The notes under the pieces: model-generated | Seen by the model: the letters and a program-made list of their open reading frames with translations, nothing else | What the model was told of the DNA's origin: nothing | Databases searched by the model: none | Origin: an uncultured bacterium | GTDB taxonomy: Bacteria; Bacillota; Negativicutes; Acidaminococcales; Acidaminococcaceae | Assembly: GCA_905215645.1 (NCBI GenBank) | Contig: CAJMQS010000030.1 | Location: 1-26,605 of the forward strand | DNA length: 26,605 bases | Reading direction: 5' to 3' | Shown here: piece by piece, positions 15,441 through 23,600 of the stretch | Layout: every line of letters starts with the position of its first letter | Position numbering within the stretch: the first letter of the stretch is position 1 | Translations under genes and position numbers: made by a program

Positions 15441-16310
15441 TCAGATCTGCTGCGACAGCAGCAGACCTACATTCTCCGTATCGTATTCAATCTGTTCGGA
15501 CCAGCGGCGGGCGGCTTCCAGGGCATCTCCGGTACGGGCCGCCTGGAGGAAGATGAAACAGGTGCTTTGGCGGGCGTAGCGGGCTAGGGTTTCCATACCA
15601 TAGGCCGCTTCCTGATCCAGCTGCCGGTAGAAGATGAACTGATAAAGCCGGTCAAAGAAAGCCAGGGGAGCTTTTGCCCGGTAGCTCCGGTATTGTTCCA
15701 GGGCTTCCGGCAGGGCAGCCAGGAGCTTCTGGAGATCCTGGGTCCAGGCAGCATCGATGGGTTCAGTGGCAGAAAGATCCTGAAGGATCTGGGTCAGTCC
15801 TTCCAGGGTCAGGTCCGGTGAGAAATGCAGTTCCTCTTCCGGCAATGCCTCCAGCCCCATTTCTGCCAGCAGTTCCGGAAAGGTCAGCTGGACGCCGGTC
15901 TCTTCCTGGGTGAAGTGGAGAGGGCCTGGCAGGGTAGCTAGGATCTCGCAGGTCTTTTCGCAGCAGAGCCCGGTGCCGCACAGGATGTATTCATACACAT
16001 AAGTGAAGAAACGGGGATGGACGGTACAGATGTCGCACAGGGCATCTTCCCCCAGTTCCTTGATCACCCGGCAGAGTCCATCCGGATCCAGCAGATAGCA
16101 GTATCCTCGGGGATCCAGCTGGAAATGCCAGGTATCTCCTTCTTTCACCATGGCCCGGCGCAGGTCCTGCCCCAATTTTCCCGGCAGCTGTTGGTAATAT
16201 TCCGCCGTATCAGCATCGATGTCGATTTCCCACACCTGGCAGCAGGTATGGCGGCAGTCCCCTCCTTTGCAGCAGAAATCATTGAATCCTTCCGGGATGA
16301 TGGAAATCAT
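15441..16310 (-). CDS. FliB-family (flagellin lysine N-methylase-like) cysteine-rich protein
   Basis: The 289-residue protein matches the FliB family in its cysteine layout. An N-terminal cluster FCCKGGDCRHTCC (Cys13, 14, 19, 23, 24) comes first. GYCYLLDPDGLCRV with Cys71 and Cys80, ALCDICTVHPRFF with Cys92 and Cys95, and Cys111/116/117/121 follow. FliB of Salmonella methylates flagellin lysines with an iron-sulfur cluster. No flagellar gene is in this window, so the natural target here is unknown and the name should be read as family only. I start at 16310, where AAGGAG lies 9 nt upstream on the minus strand; longer frames lack a site. It is divergent from a radical SAM gene. Confidence 0.78.
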   Translation of the reverse strand: MISIIPEGFNDFCCKGGDCRHTCCQVWEIDIDADTAEYYQQLPGKLGQDLRRAMVKEGDTWHFQLDPRGYCYLLDPDGLCRVIKELGEDALCDICTVHPRFFTYVYEYILCGTGLCCEKTCEILATLPGPLHFTQEETGVQLTFPELLAEMGLEALPEEELHFSPDLTLEGLTQILQDLSATEPIDAAWTQDLQKLLAALPEALEQYRSYRAKAPLAFFDRLYQFIFYRQLDQEAAYGMETLARYARQSTCFIFLQAARTGDALEAARRWSEQIEYDTENVGLLLSQQI

Positions 16311-16341
16311 GGCTGACCGCTCCTTTTTTGTAGATGGAACC

Positions 16342-16370
16342 ATTATAACACGGATGGGGCACTGAAAAAA
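16342..16370 (-). promoter_or_regulatory. Promoter of the FliB-like gene
   Basis: On the minus strand TGT-TATAAT (the TATAAT is the complement of 16342-16347) is an extended -10 box, about 32 nt before the start codon. A T-rich -35 position (16365-16370) is weak. It lies back to back with the radical SAM promoter. Confidence 0.7.
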
Positions 16371-16400
16371 TTGGAACACTTTCACAGTTTATGGTAAAAT
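16371..16400 (+). promoter_or_regulatory. Promoter of the radical SAM gene
   Basis: TTGGAA (16371-16376), an 18-bp spacer and TGG-TAAAAT (-10 at 16395-16400, TGn-extended) lie 73 nt upstream of the start codon. The 163-bp divergent gap holds this and the promoter of the FliB-like gene. Confidence 0.65.
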
Positions 16401-16473
16401 ATAGACTAGATTATTGTGAGAGTTTAGCTTTCGGCTCCTGGCGGGGCCGGAGTGGAAGTTCGAGGGGATTGTC

Positions 16474-17454
16474 ATGATCAAAAGAGAAAAAAGTGCTGTA
16501 GAAGCGGCAGTACATCCATACAAGACGCGGACCGGCGGTGCGACTGTAACCGTTTTTGTACCTTACGACTGTAAGAATCACTGTCCGTTCTGTGTCAACA
16601 AGGAAGAATACGCTGATATGACCGGGTTCTCCCTGGAGGCCATCTGCCGCAGTATCGAAAAAATGGACGCGCTGACTCCCTACTGTGATTTTGTCTTCAC
16701 CGGGGGGGAACCGCTGGCCAATCTGCATAGCCTGCAGGTCATGCTGGACAAGGTTTCGGAGACCCATAAGATCTATATCAATACCACCCTGCCGGTGAGC
16801 CGGGACCAGACGGAAGAAGAGGTGCTGGCCTTCCTGCAGAAGAACCGGAAGAAGATCACCTGTCTGAATATCTCCCGGCATATGCAGCACTATGTGGAAG
16901 AATCCAATGATGGCCTTTTGGCCAAGCTGCCAGTCCGGTTCCGGATCAATTGTGTGCTGTATAAGAAATACCCTAGGGAACAGCTGATTCCCTTTATGGA
17001 ACGGTTCCGGAAGGTCCATGCTCCTTCCATCCAGTTCCGGTTCGACTATACAGAAACCACGCCGGAAAATCTGTACGATGAACCCCATGACCAGATCCTT
17101 CGGGACCTGAAGAAAGTGGCCTGTTATACTGGACTGGACGGCTGCCGGATGCGCTGCGGATTCCATTTCAAATACAAGGACCTGGAACTGGTATACCATA
17201 AGACCCTGCCTTACAGTACCATTGTAGAAAAGGATCCTAAGGACGGGGAAACCTATGCCATCCTTTACGATATCCTGATCAAGCAGAACGGCCGGATCGA
17301 TTCCGATTGGGATGGTACGGTGATGGATGTGGATGCCTATGCCCACTGCAAATTCGAGCCCTATGACTTGAAATGGCTGGAACGAGTCCCAGCCCGGCAG
17401 GTGGAAGAAGAACAGGAGGAACTGCTGGGTGCAGAACCTTGTACGGCAGTATAA
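16474..17454 (+). CDS. Radical SAM protein of unknown substrate
   Basis: The 326-residue protein has the canonical CxxxCxxC cluster motif (Cys33, Cys37, Cys40 in CKNHCPFC) and the SAM-binding GGEP motif at 77-80 (FTGGEP). A partial TIM barrel is likely across about 22-230. Later cysteines (about 211, 220 and 224) are few and show no obvious SPASM or twitch auxiliary-cluster motif. GAGGGG lies 6 nt upstream of the ATG. It has its own promoter and hairpin terminator, so it looks monocistronic. It is divergent from the FliB-like gene; both probably carry Fe-S clusters. I do not recognise the reaction; no precursor peptide gene is visible beside it. Confidence 0.85.
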   Translation: MIKREKSAVEAAVHPYKTRTGGATVTVFVPYDCKNHCPFCVNKEEYADMTGFSLEAICRSIEKMDALTPYCDFVFTGGEPLANLHSLQVMLDKVSETHKIYINTTLPVSRDQTEEEVLAFLQKNRKKITCLNISRHMQHYVEESNDGLLAKLPVRFRINCVLYKKYPREQLIPFMERFRKVHAPSIQFRFDYTETTPENLYDEPHDQILRDLKKVACYTGLDGCRMRCGFHFKYKDLELVYHKTLPYSTIVEKDPKDGETYAILYDILIKQNGRIDSDWDGTVMDVDAYAHCKFEPYDLKWLERVPARQVEEEQEELLGAEPCTAV

Positions 17455-17460
17455 AAGAAA

Positions 17461-17488
17461 GGGCTGTTGCGTAGGCGACAGCCCCTTT
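17461..17488 (+). terminator. Hairpin after the radical SAM gene
   Basis: GGGCTGTTGC (17461-17470) pairs with GCGACAGCCC (17475-17484), with one G-T pair, around the tetraloop GTAG. Only three T residues follow before the -10 box of the next promoter, so termination may be partial. Confidence 0.75.
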
Positions 17489-17496
17489 GCTATAAT
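17467..17496 (+). promoter_or_regulatory. Promoter of the chorismate mutase-ACT gene, overlapping the upstream terminator
   Basis: TTGCGT (17467-17472) inside the terminator stem, an 18-bp spacer and a perfect extended TGC-TATAAT (17488-17496) form a good promoter. The expected start is near 17503, with an AAAGGAA ribosome site 8 nt before the ATG at 17539. Confidence 0.75.
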
Positions 17497-17538
17497 AGAT
17501 GGAAAATCTGAGAAGCAAGGTAGAAAGGAAGAAAAATC

Positions 17539-18105
17539 ATGAAATTGGAAGAAGTGCGCCAGAAAATCGATGCCATCGATCCTCAAATCAGAGAACTGCT
17601 GATGGAGCGGCTGGACTGTTCCCGACTTGTGGCCGAGACGAAACAGGCTGCCGGGGAGACCAATATCTACCGCCCGGACCGGGAGCAGGTGATCCTGCAG
17701 AAACTGTCCCAGGGGGTGCCGGAAGACCGGCTGCCCGAATATCTGGCAGTGGTCCGGAAAATCATGGAAACCAGCCGGATGTACCAGTATGGCATGCTCT
17801 TTGACTGGAATCCCCAACTGTTCGCTGAACTGGCTAAAAACATCGAGATCCATCCAGGGGGGACTCGGGTGGTGGTCCGCCTGACCCGCCCTGATCAGCC
17901 CAATGCCATGAGCAGTATCCTGAACATGGTAGGGGATTACGGTTATAACATGCAGTATATGGAGTTGCTCCATTTCAACAAGCCGGAAAAGACCGTTACG
18001 TTTGATCTGACCATCTTGGGGGACCTCAGCGAAACCAATATGCAGAAACTCATGTTCCAGCTGTCCAAGGAAAGCCAGGATTTCCAGATCCTGCGGAACG
18101 AATAA
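17539..18105 (+). CDS. Chorismate mutase (AroQ type) fused to an ACT-like domain
   Basis: The 188-residue protein has an AroQ chorismate mutase domain (about 1-85). R7, R24 and K35 align with the E. coli P-protein active-site residues R11, R28 and K39, and R48-E49 matches R51-E52. The C-terminal part (about 106-188) reads as an ACT domain (RLTRPDQPNAMSSILNMVGD), without the ESRP motif of the phenylalanine-binding P-protein ACT. The prephenate dehydratase domain that separates these two in P-protein is missing. The likely reaction is chorismate to prephenate, with amino acid control through the ACT part; the ligand is unknown. It is 9 nt upstream of an SLC13 permease gene. Confidence 0.83.
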   Translation: MKLEEVRQKIDAIDPQIRELLMERLDCSRLVAETKQAAGETNIYRPDREQVILQKLSQGVPEDRLPEYLAVVRKIMETSRMYQYGMLFDWNPQLFAELAKNIEIHPGGTRVVVRLTRPDQPNAMSSILNMVGDYGYNMQYMELLHFNKPEKTVTFDLTILGDLSETNMQKLMFQLSKESQDFQILRNE

Positions 18106-18114
18106 GGGGAAAAC

Positions 18115-19572
18115 ATGACAAAATCACAAAAAGATCTGTTGTGGCTGGTCCTTTCCCTGGCGGCAGGATTTGCCGTCAGGCTGCTGCCGGCACCGGCGCC
18201 TCTGACCCAGGAGGGGTTGGCCGTACTGGGAATCTTCCTGACTTCCCTGATGATGTGGATCACCATTTCCATCGACTGGCCCAGCCTGATCACCATTTTC
18301 CTTTTGGGCTTCCTGCCCCATTTCGGTTTCGGGAACACCCTGAAAGGGACTTTCGGGAATACCACCGTGGCCTTCCTGCTTTTCACTTTCATGCTGGTGT
18401 ACCCGCTGTCCAAAACCCATTTCGTCCGGCGCTGCACGGTGACTTTCATCACCAATGCCATTGCCCGCCGGGGCCCTTGGTCTTTTGTCAGCTTCCTGTT
18501 CTTTGCAGTGACCTTCATGGGGCTGTTCATTTCTCCTTCGGTGCTGTTCGTGGCTTTCATGCCCTTCCTGGAAGATATCTTCCAGGTGCTGGAACTGAAG
18601 AAGGGGAGCCCTTCTGCCAATATGATCATGCTGGGGACGGCTTTCTGCATCAGCCTGTCCTCTGGGATGACGGCCATCGGCCACGTATGGCCCACCATGG
18701 CCATCGGCTACTATACAGCGGCTACGGGACGGGACGTGAACCAGTTCCAGTACATGGCCATGGGGATCCCGGCCGGGATCCTGCTGGTGGTGCTGCTACT
18801 CCTGGTCTTCCGGTTCCTTTTCCGGCCCAGTGATATCGGAACCATCGAACCGAAGAAAGCCATGAGCCTGCGGGGAATGGTCCCCCAGGCCGATACCCGG
18901 GAAAAAATCATCCTGGGGACCATGGCCCTGACGGTGCTGCTGTGGGTGGGCCCCAGCCTGGTAAAGGGCTTCGACCCAGGACTGTACAAGATGGTCAGCC
19001 GGTGGACCACGGCTATGCCGCCTCTGTTGGGCTGCATCATCCTGTTCATCGCCCGCCACCAGGGAGAACCTATCATGGACTTCAAAGAGGTCATGACCAA
19101 GGGGGTACTGTGGGCGTCCATCGTCATGACAGGAGCGGCCACTATGCTGGGGTCCGCCCTGACCCACAATGAAATGGGCATCAAAGCCTGGCTCAGCGGG
19201 ATGCTGGCACCCATTGCCAGCGGGCTCCCTGTACTGGGGCTGATCCTGTTTTTCTTTGCCTGGTGTGTGGCAGAGACCAATTTTTCTTCCAATATCGTGA
19301 CCACCACTGTGGTCAGTGCTGTGGCCCTGTCTGTTTGCCAAGCTCTGCCTGCCGGGACGGTTTCGGTGGGAGCCGTGGTCTGCCTGATCGGTTTCGGAGC
19401 TGGGATCTGCAATATGACACCGGCAGGCCAGTCCACCATCAATACGGTGGCCATCGGGTCCGGCTGGACTACGGCCAAGGATATGTTCATCTGGGGCGGT
19501 GTGTTCGCCCTTCTGGCCATCCTGGTGATGACTTTCGTAGGCTATCCCATCGGAGCGATGATTTTGGGGTAA
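18115..19572 (+). CDS. SLC13/DASS-family anion permease
   Basis: The 485-residue multi-spanning membrane protein is of the divalent anion:Na+ symporter type. Two pseudo-symmetrical Asn/Thr motifs are visible, GNTTV (81-85) and SSNIV (391-395), at the positions of the SNT motifs that bind Na+ and substrate carboxylate. A CNMTPAGQS block follows at 432-440. The first SNT is altered (GNT) and the second lacks the usual Thr, so the substrate is unclear: dicarboxylate, tricarboxylate or another anion. GGGG lies about 5 nt upstream of the ATG. Close spacing to the chorismate mutase gene suggests one transcript, though a functional link is not obvious. Confidence 0.82.
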   Translation: MTKSQKDLLWLVLSLAAGFAVRLLPAPAPLTQEGLAVLGIFLTSLMMWITISIDWPSLITIFLLGFLPHFGFGNTLKGTFGNTTVAFLLFTFMLVYPLSKTHFVRRCTVTFITNAIARRGPWSFVSFLFFAVTFMGLFISPSVLFVAFMPFLEDIFQVLELKKGSPSANMIMLGTAFCISLSSGMTAIGHVWPTMAIGYYTAATGRDVNQFQYMAMGIPAGILLVVLLLLVFRFLFRPSDIGTIEPKKAMSLRGMVPQADTREKIILGTMALTVLLWVGPSLVKGFDPGLYKMVSRWTTAMPPLLGCIILFIARHQGEPIMDFKEVMTKGVLWASIVMTGAATMLGSALTHNEMGIKAWLSGMLAPIASGLPVLGLILFFFAWCVAETNFSSNIVTTTVVSAVALSVCQALPAGTVSVGAVVCLIGFGAGICNMTPAGQSTINTVAIGSGWTTAKDMFIWGGVFALLAILVMTFVGYPIGAMILG

Positions 19573-19576
19573 GAGG

Positions 19577-19600
19577 GGGCTGTCGCTCATGCAACAGTCC
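19577..19600 (+). terminator. Hairpin after the permease gene, T-run missing
   Basis: GGGCTGTCGC (19577-19586) pairs with GCAACAGTCC (19591-19600), with one G-T pair and one mismatch, around TCAT. As at 15201, the sequence after the hairpin is the GTCATAC heptad of the repeat element rather than a T-run. Confidence 0.6.
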
Positions 19601-19601
19601 T

Positions 19602-19750
19602 GTCATACGTCATACGCCGATGGAAGCCTGCGCTGCTGGCTCTGAATGTAAGAAAACCAGTTGAATCTTATAACAGATTTTGTAATTTCAAAATCAATTT
19701 AACAGAATTGATTTCCAAAAGCGTATGACGTATGACGTCTGACCTATGAC
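19602..19750. mobile_element. Small non-coding interspersed element, copy 2 (heptad-built inverted termini)
   Basis: The 149-bp unit has two left heptads (GTCATAC x2, 19602-19615), a 107-bp core (19616-19722) and four right heptads (GTATGAC, GTATGAC, GTCTGAC, CTATGAC; 19723-19750). It lies in the same orientation as copy 1. The core has the same length as copy 1, with about 83% identity by hand alignment, and the 14-bp total difference equals two heptads. The AT-rich AAATCAATT/AATTGATTT stem is conserved exactly while its loop differs. No ORF is credible. Confidence 0.85.
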
Positions 19751-19751
19751 G

Positions 19752-19793
19752 TAGGGGGTGCTGCGCAGTATGTGCAACACCCCCTATTTTTTT
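19752..19793 (+). terminator. Intrinsic terminator following repeat copy 2
   Basis: TAGGGGGTG (19752-19760) pairs with CACCCCCTA (19778-19786). An inner TGCGC/GTGCA stem lies above one mismatch, and seven T residues (19787-19793) follow. It insulates the zinc-ribbon genes from the permease operon. Confidence 0.92.
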
Positions 19794-19801
19794 GCTATAA
19801 T
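19793..19801 (+). promoter_or_regulatory. Extended -10 promoter of the zinc-ribbon cluster
   Basis: TGC-TATAAT, a perfect TGn-extended -10 box (TATAAT 19796-19801), directly abuts the terminator T-run. No good -35 is visible. The leader would be about 28 nt, ending in GGGAGG (19821-19826). Confidence 0.7.
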
Positions 19802-19835
19802 AAACAAGATAGGAAAAGATGGGAGGTTGGAAAGG

Positions 19836-20657
19836 ATGATCAGATTTTGTCCTCATTGCGGGAAGGAATTGGAGCCAGGGAATCGGTTCTGCCCTTTCTG
19901 CGGGAAAGAGGTCCAGGAAATAAAGAACAAGACGGCAGCGGAGGCTCAACCCTCTGCACCGGTCGGAGGGAAATCTCCGTCTGCTGCCAGGAACAAGATC
20001 GTGGCAGCAGGGCTCATCGTCCTTGTCCTCCTGGGAGGAGGGGCTTTTTATCTCCAACAGCAGAAATCCAGGGACGCTTCCCAGGCTGCAGCCATAGCGG
20101 CCCAGGAAGCCCAGCAGGAAAAGAAGGAAAAACCAGCGGACAAGCAGGAAGCTAGAGATTCCATTGCTGTCGTCCAGGGAATCTTGGATCAGGAAGGGCT
20201 CTCAGGGAAGGTGATGGCCACATCCTATGGCCATGATTCTAACGGCAGCCTGAGTTTGATCGGAGGCAAGGGACGCCGTCTCTTTGTCATCGATGAAAAA
20301 AATCACCAAAAGGCGTTCGTGGATGCCACCTCCCAGCTGTACCGCTTCATCGACAACCGTACTGGCAACCGGCCGCCGGTGACCTTCCAGATGCGGGTCC
20401 TCAATGAGAAGCCTGGAGATGATGAAAAAGAAGGATACTGGGATGGGACCAGCCATGTGCTCCCCATCTATGCCCAGTACTCCTTCGATGGAGAGGGCCG
20501 GGTGGTCCCGGGGATGCTGAATACGGGACGGGGCGGACGGCCTTCCCATTATCATGATTATCTCAAGGAACAGCGCCATGTGGACCTGGCCAATCTGGTC
20601 CTGACAGAAATGCAGGCCCTCCACGAAAATGCCGATGCCCATAATATCAAGCTGTAA
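19836..20657 (+). CDS. Zinc-ribbon, single-pass membrane protein of unknown function
   Basis: The 273-residue protein opens with a double-CxxC zinc ribbon (CPHCG and CPFCG, Cys5/8 and Cys19/22). A linker rich in Ala, Lys and Pro follows, then one transmembrane helix (about 55-73). After an Ala/Gln/Lys/Glu-rich stretch (about 75-106), likely helical, comes a C-terminal domain (about 108-273) that should face the outside. The C-terminal domain is not one I recognise; it contains CMATSYG-like turns without cysteine and ends HENADAHNIKL. ATG at 19836 follows GGGAGG by 9 nt; the frame is open upstream into the terminator. It lies 32 nt before the large zinc-ribbon gene, so the two are probably one transcript. 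Confidence 0.8.
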   Translation: MIRFCPHCGKELEPGNRFCPFCGKEVQEIKNKTAAEAQPSAPVGGKSPSAARNKIVAAGLIVLVLLGGGAFYLQQQKSRDASQAAAIAAQEAQQEKKEKPADKQEARDSIAVVQGILDQEGLSGKVMATSYGHDSNGSLSLIGGKGRRLFVIDEKNHQKAFVDATSQLYRFIDNRTGNRPPVTFQMRVLNEKPGDDEKEGYWDGTSHVLPIYAQYSFDGEGRVVPGMLNTGRGGRPSHYHDYLKEQRHVDLANLVLTEMQALHENADAHNIKL

Positions 20658-20689
20658 GTTTCCGGTCCAGCGGGGGAAAGGATGATACT

Positions 20690-23600
20690 ATGTTTTGTAT
20701 GAACTGCGGCACCAAACTGCCGGATAATGCCAAATTCTGTTATAACTGCGGAGCGAAGATCCCGGAAGGATTGGGAAAGGAAGAGACGGCCGTGCCGGAA
20801 AGTCCGGAGCCGCCGGCTTCTCCTGTTCCGCAAAGCGCTGCTCCCGTGGAACCAGCAACTCCGGAGGAAGCTCCTGCAGCTGCGGAAGATGCCCTGCCGG
20901 CGGCAGCCCAGCAGGAAAATCCTCCGGAAGTACCTGGCAGCCATTTCACGGTGCTGGGGAAGTACTCGGTGGACCTTCCCCGGGCTACGGCGCTGTACAA
21001 CCAGCTGTGGGCGCCTTTTAACCGGGAAGGGCTGTGGGCAGCGGACCGGGCCCAGGATGAACTGGAGGACCACCTGAAGGAACATGGAGTGGACAATCCG
21101 GTGGAATTTTCCTCTCGGCTGCTGAAATACTGTCTGGCGTCCTGTGATCCTTTTTTTGAAAAAGCAGTGGATCTGCTCCTGGAATATGGCATCGATTATG
21201 TCACCAAAGAGGATCTTCGCAACAAACTGACAGATAAGATAGGAAAAACGGATCTGGTCCAGGCCATGCAGGAGGATCAGGAAGCCATCGAGGCATACCA
21301 GCATGAGCTGGCGGTGGAAGCCCAGGCCAATAAGGCCAACTGGCAGGGCGGAGGCTTTGGCATCACTGGGGCGGTGAAGGGAGCCATCAAAGCCCAGATG
21401 CTCAATACGGCCCAGGACGCCCTCAGTTCTTTGGGACGGACCCTTACCGGCAATTCTTATTCTGCTCGGCTCCAGCGGTTCATCGAGAACCGGATCAGCC
21501 AGCGGGATTATCCGGGGATGGCTTGGGATTTCATCAGCGGAATCTGCCGGTACGACTTGTTTGCCCTGGTCCACAGGATGCTGGTGGAAAAGGGCAGTAT
21601 CCCTGCCACTCACTTTGAGAGCCATAAGGCCGACAGCCGGCGAAAAAATCTGTTAGAACGGTTTGCCGGGGGAAAGATCACCCAGGAAGAGATGATGGAA
21701 GGCTTCTGCCGTTGCCTGGAAATCACCGGGGATTCGCTGCCTGTCTATGAACAGATGCTCCTCCTGGATCCGGAAGCGGCCAGGGATGTGTTCCAGATGG
21801 CGGCTGCAGAGGGGTATGAACTGTCCTTGGCCCGCCGGATCAGGGACGAATATATCGACAAGCAGGAAATCGTGAAGAAGTTCCAGTTCCCGGACTGGAT
21901 GCCTAAAAATCTCCATCGGGTGATGTATCCGATTTACGGTCCGGCTATGCTGGAAGCTACGCTGATCCTCCTTCGTGAAGCCCCAGGAGATTTCGATAAA
22001 AACGCTGATGGCAGGGTGGATATCGCCCTCATTGGGACTCCGGATCATTATTGGATCCCCTCCTGGACCGAACAGGTGGATTTCTGGGGCATGGAAAAAA
22101 GCTGTGCAGTCCTGGAACTGGAACAGCCGGGAAAGACCGATTGGGCCGGTCAGGGCGTCCATTTCCATCTGGTGGATTTTACCGGGGAAGCCGGGGAATG
22201 GGCGGAACAGGAGCAGGCGGAAAAACTCCAGGAAGCCCAAAAAGCTTTGGGAGCCGGGAAAAAAGAGGAAGCCCTGGCTGCCTTCGATGCTGCCCGGGAA
22301 CTGGGGAGCGGAGAAGCTGCCTATCAGGCTGGCCTGCTCTATCAGGAACAGGAACAGGAAGCAGCGGCAGAATGGGCTTTTGTAGAAGCTGCCGTGCTGG
22401 AAGAACAGGAAGCCGCTTGGCAGGTGTACCAGATGCTGAAGAAAGTCAAGCCGGAACAGAGTCGGGTCTTCCTGAAACTGGCAGCGGAAGCGGTCAGGAA
22501 TCTGGAAATCGACGAGAAGTATGCCGAAGCCATCGCTTGGTACCGGAAGCTCGCGGAAGAAAAAGATGGGACAGCCTGTCTCCGCTTGGGATGGATGGCC
22601 AGCCAGGGCGAGGGCATGGAAAAAGATGCCGGAAAAGCCGTGGAATGGTACGAGAAGGCCGTGGCATACGGCTGTGAAGATGCCAGGAAGAATCTGGGGG
22701 AACTGGCCTTTTCCCTGGGACAGCAGGCAGAAGAAAAAGCCGGGAATGGAACTGGGAATCAGGCCTTCCAAGACAGAATGCTGGCTCTGGAATATTATCG
22801 GAAGGCCCAGGCTCAGGAACAGGATGGGGCCATGGAAAAAGTCAGGGACCTGTCTCTGGCTCTGGGCAAAGAAAAGGAACAGAGGGGCCAGGATCAGGAT
22901 GCTCTGGCCCTTTATAAGGAATCCATGGAACTGGGCAGCCAGGAAGCCCGGCTCCAGGCTGCCCGTCTCTGTGTGGATCCCCAAAGGGAGACCTATGACC
23001 TGGAGCATGCCTTGGATTGGTACCGGGAGGCAATCCGGGAATCTCAGCAACCGGATGATGTCCGGGAAGAATGGAATGGGCGGAAAGCACAGGTGCCCCT
23101 GGCAGACCGGGTGGCCTGCCTGACAAAAAAAGTTGCGGGAAACAAAGAGGATTTTCCTTACTATTATGCAGGAGATCGGCTTTCCGGTCCCTTGGACAAT
23201 GCCATGCAGGCCTATGGGAGCAGCGGTGGCGTCCAGCGAGACCAGGTGGTGCTCCTCTGCGATTCCACTCATTCTATCCTGTGGGGGAAAGGAGAGCAGG
23301 GGTTCCTGATTACCAGGGACGGGCAACTGGTGAGTTCCCAGGGAATCCGGATCTCCCTGGATCAGCTGGGAACGGTGGAATGTAGTGGTGAAGAAATGGA
23401 GGAAGCCGCTTCCGGCACAGTGCTGGCCCGATTCAAGACACAGGATTTGGGGGATCAGGATTTCTGCAGTTTGCTTAATGAAATCGTCTTGCTGCCCCAT
23501 CCGAAAAAACGGGAACCGGAAATGCCTCCTGCCCAGCCTGCGGCCGAACCGGCAGAACCGTCTGAAGAACTGCAGGATCCCGGACCCGGGAAGGCTGGAG

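Noticed and set aside
15441..16310. True flagellin methylase
   Set aside because: Only the family pattern is supported. No flagellin or flagellar gene is in the window, so I did not assign that function or the symbol fliB.
16411..17973. Minus-strand frame of about 520 codons opposite the radical SAM gene
   Set aside because: It runs across a terminator and two promoters and is a shadow of the CxxxCxxC protein.
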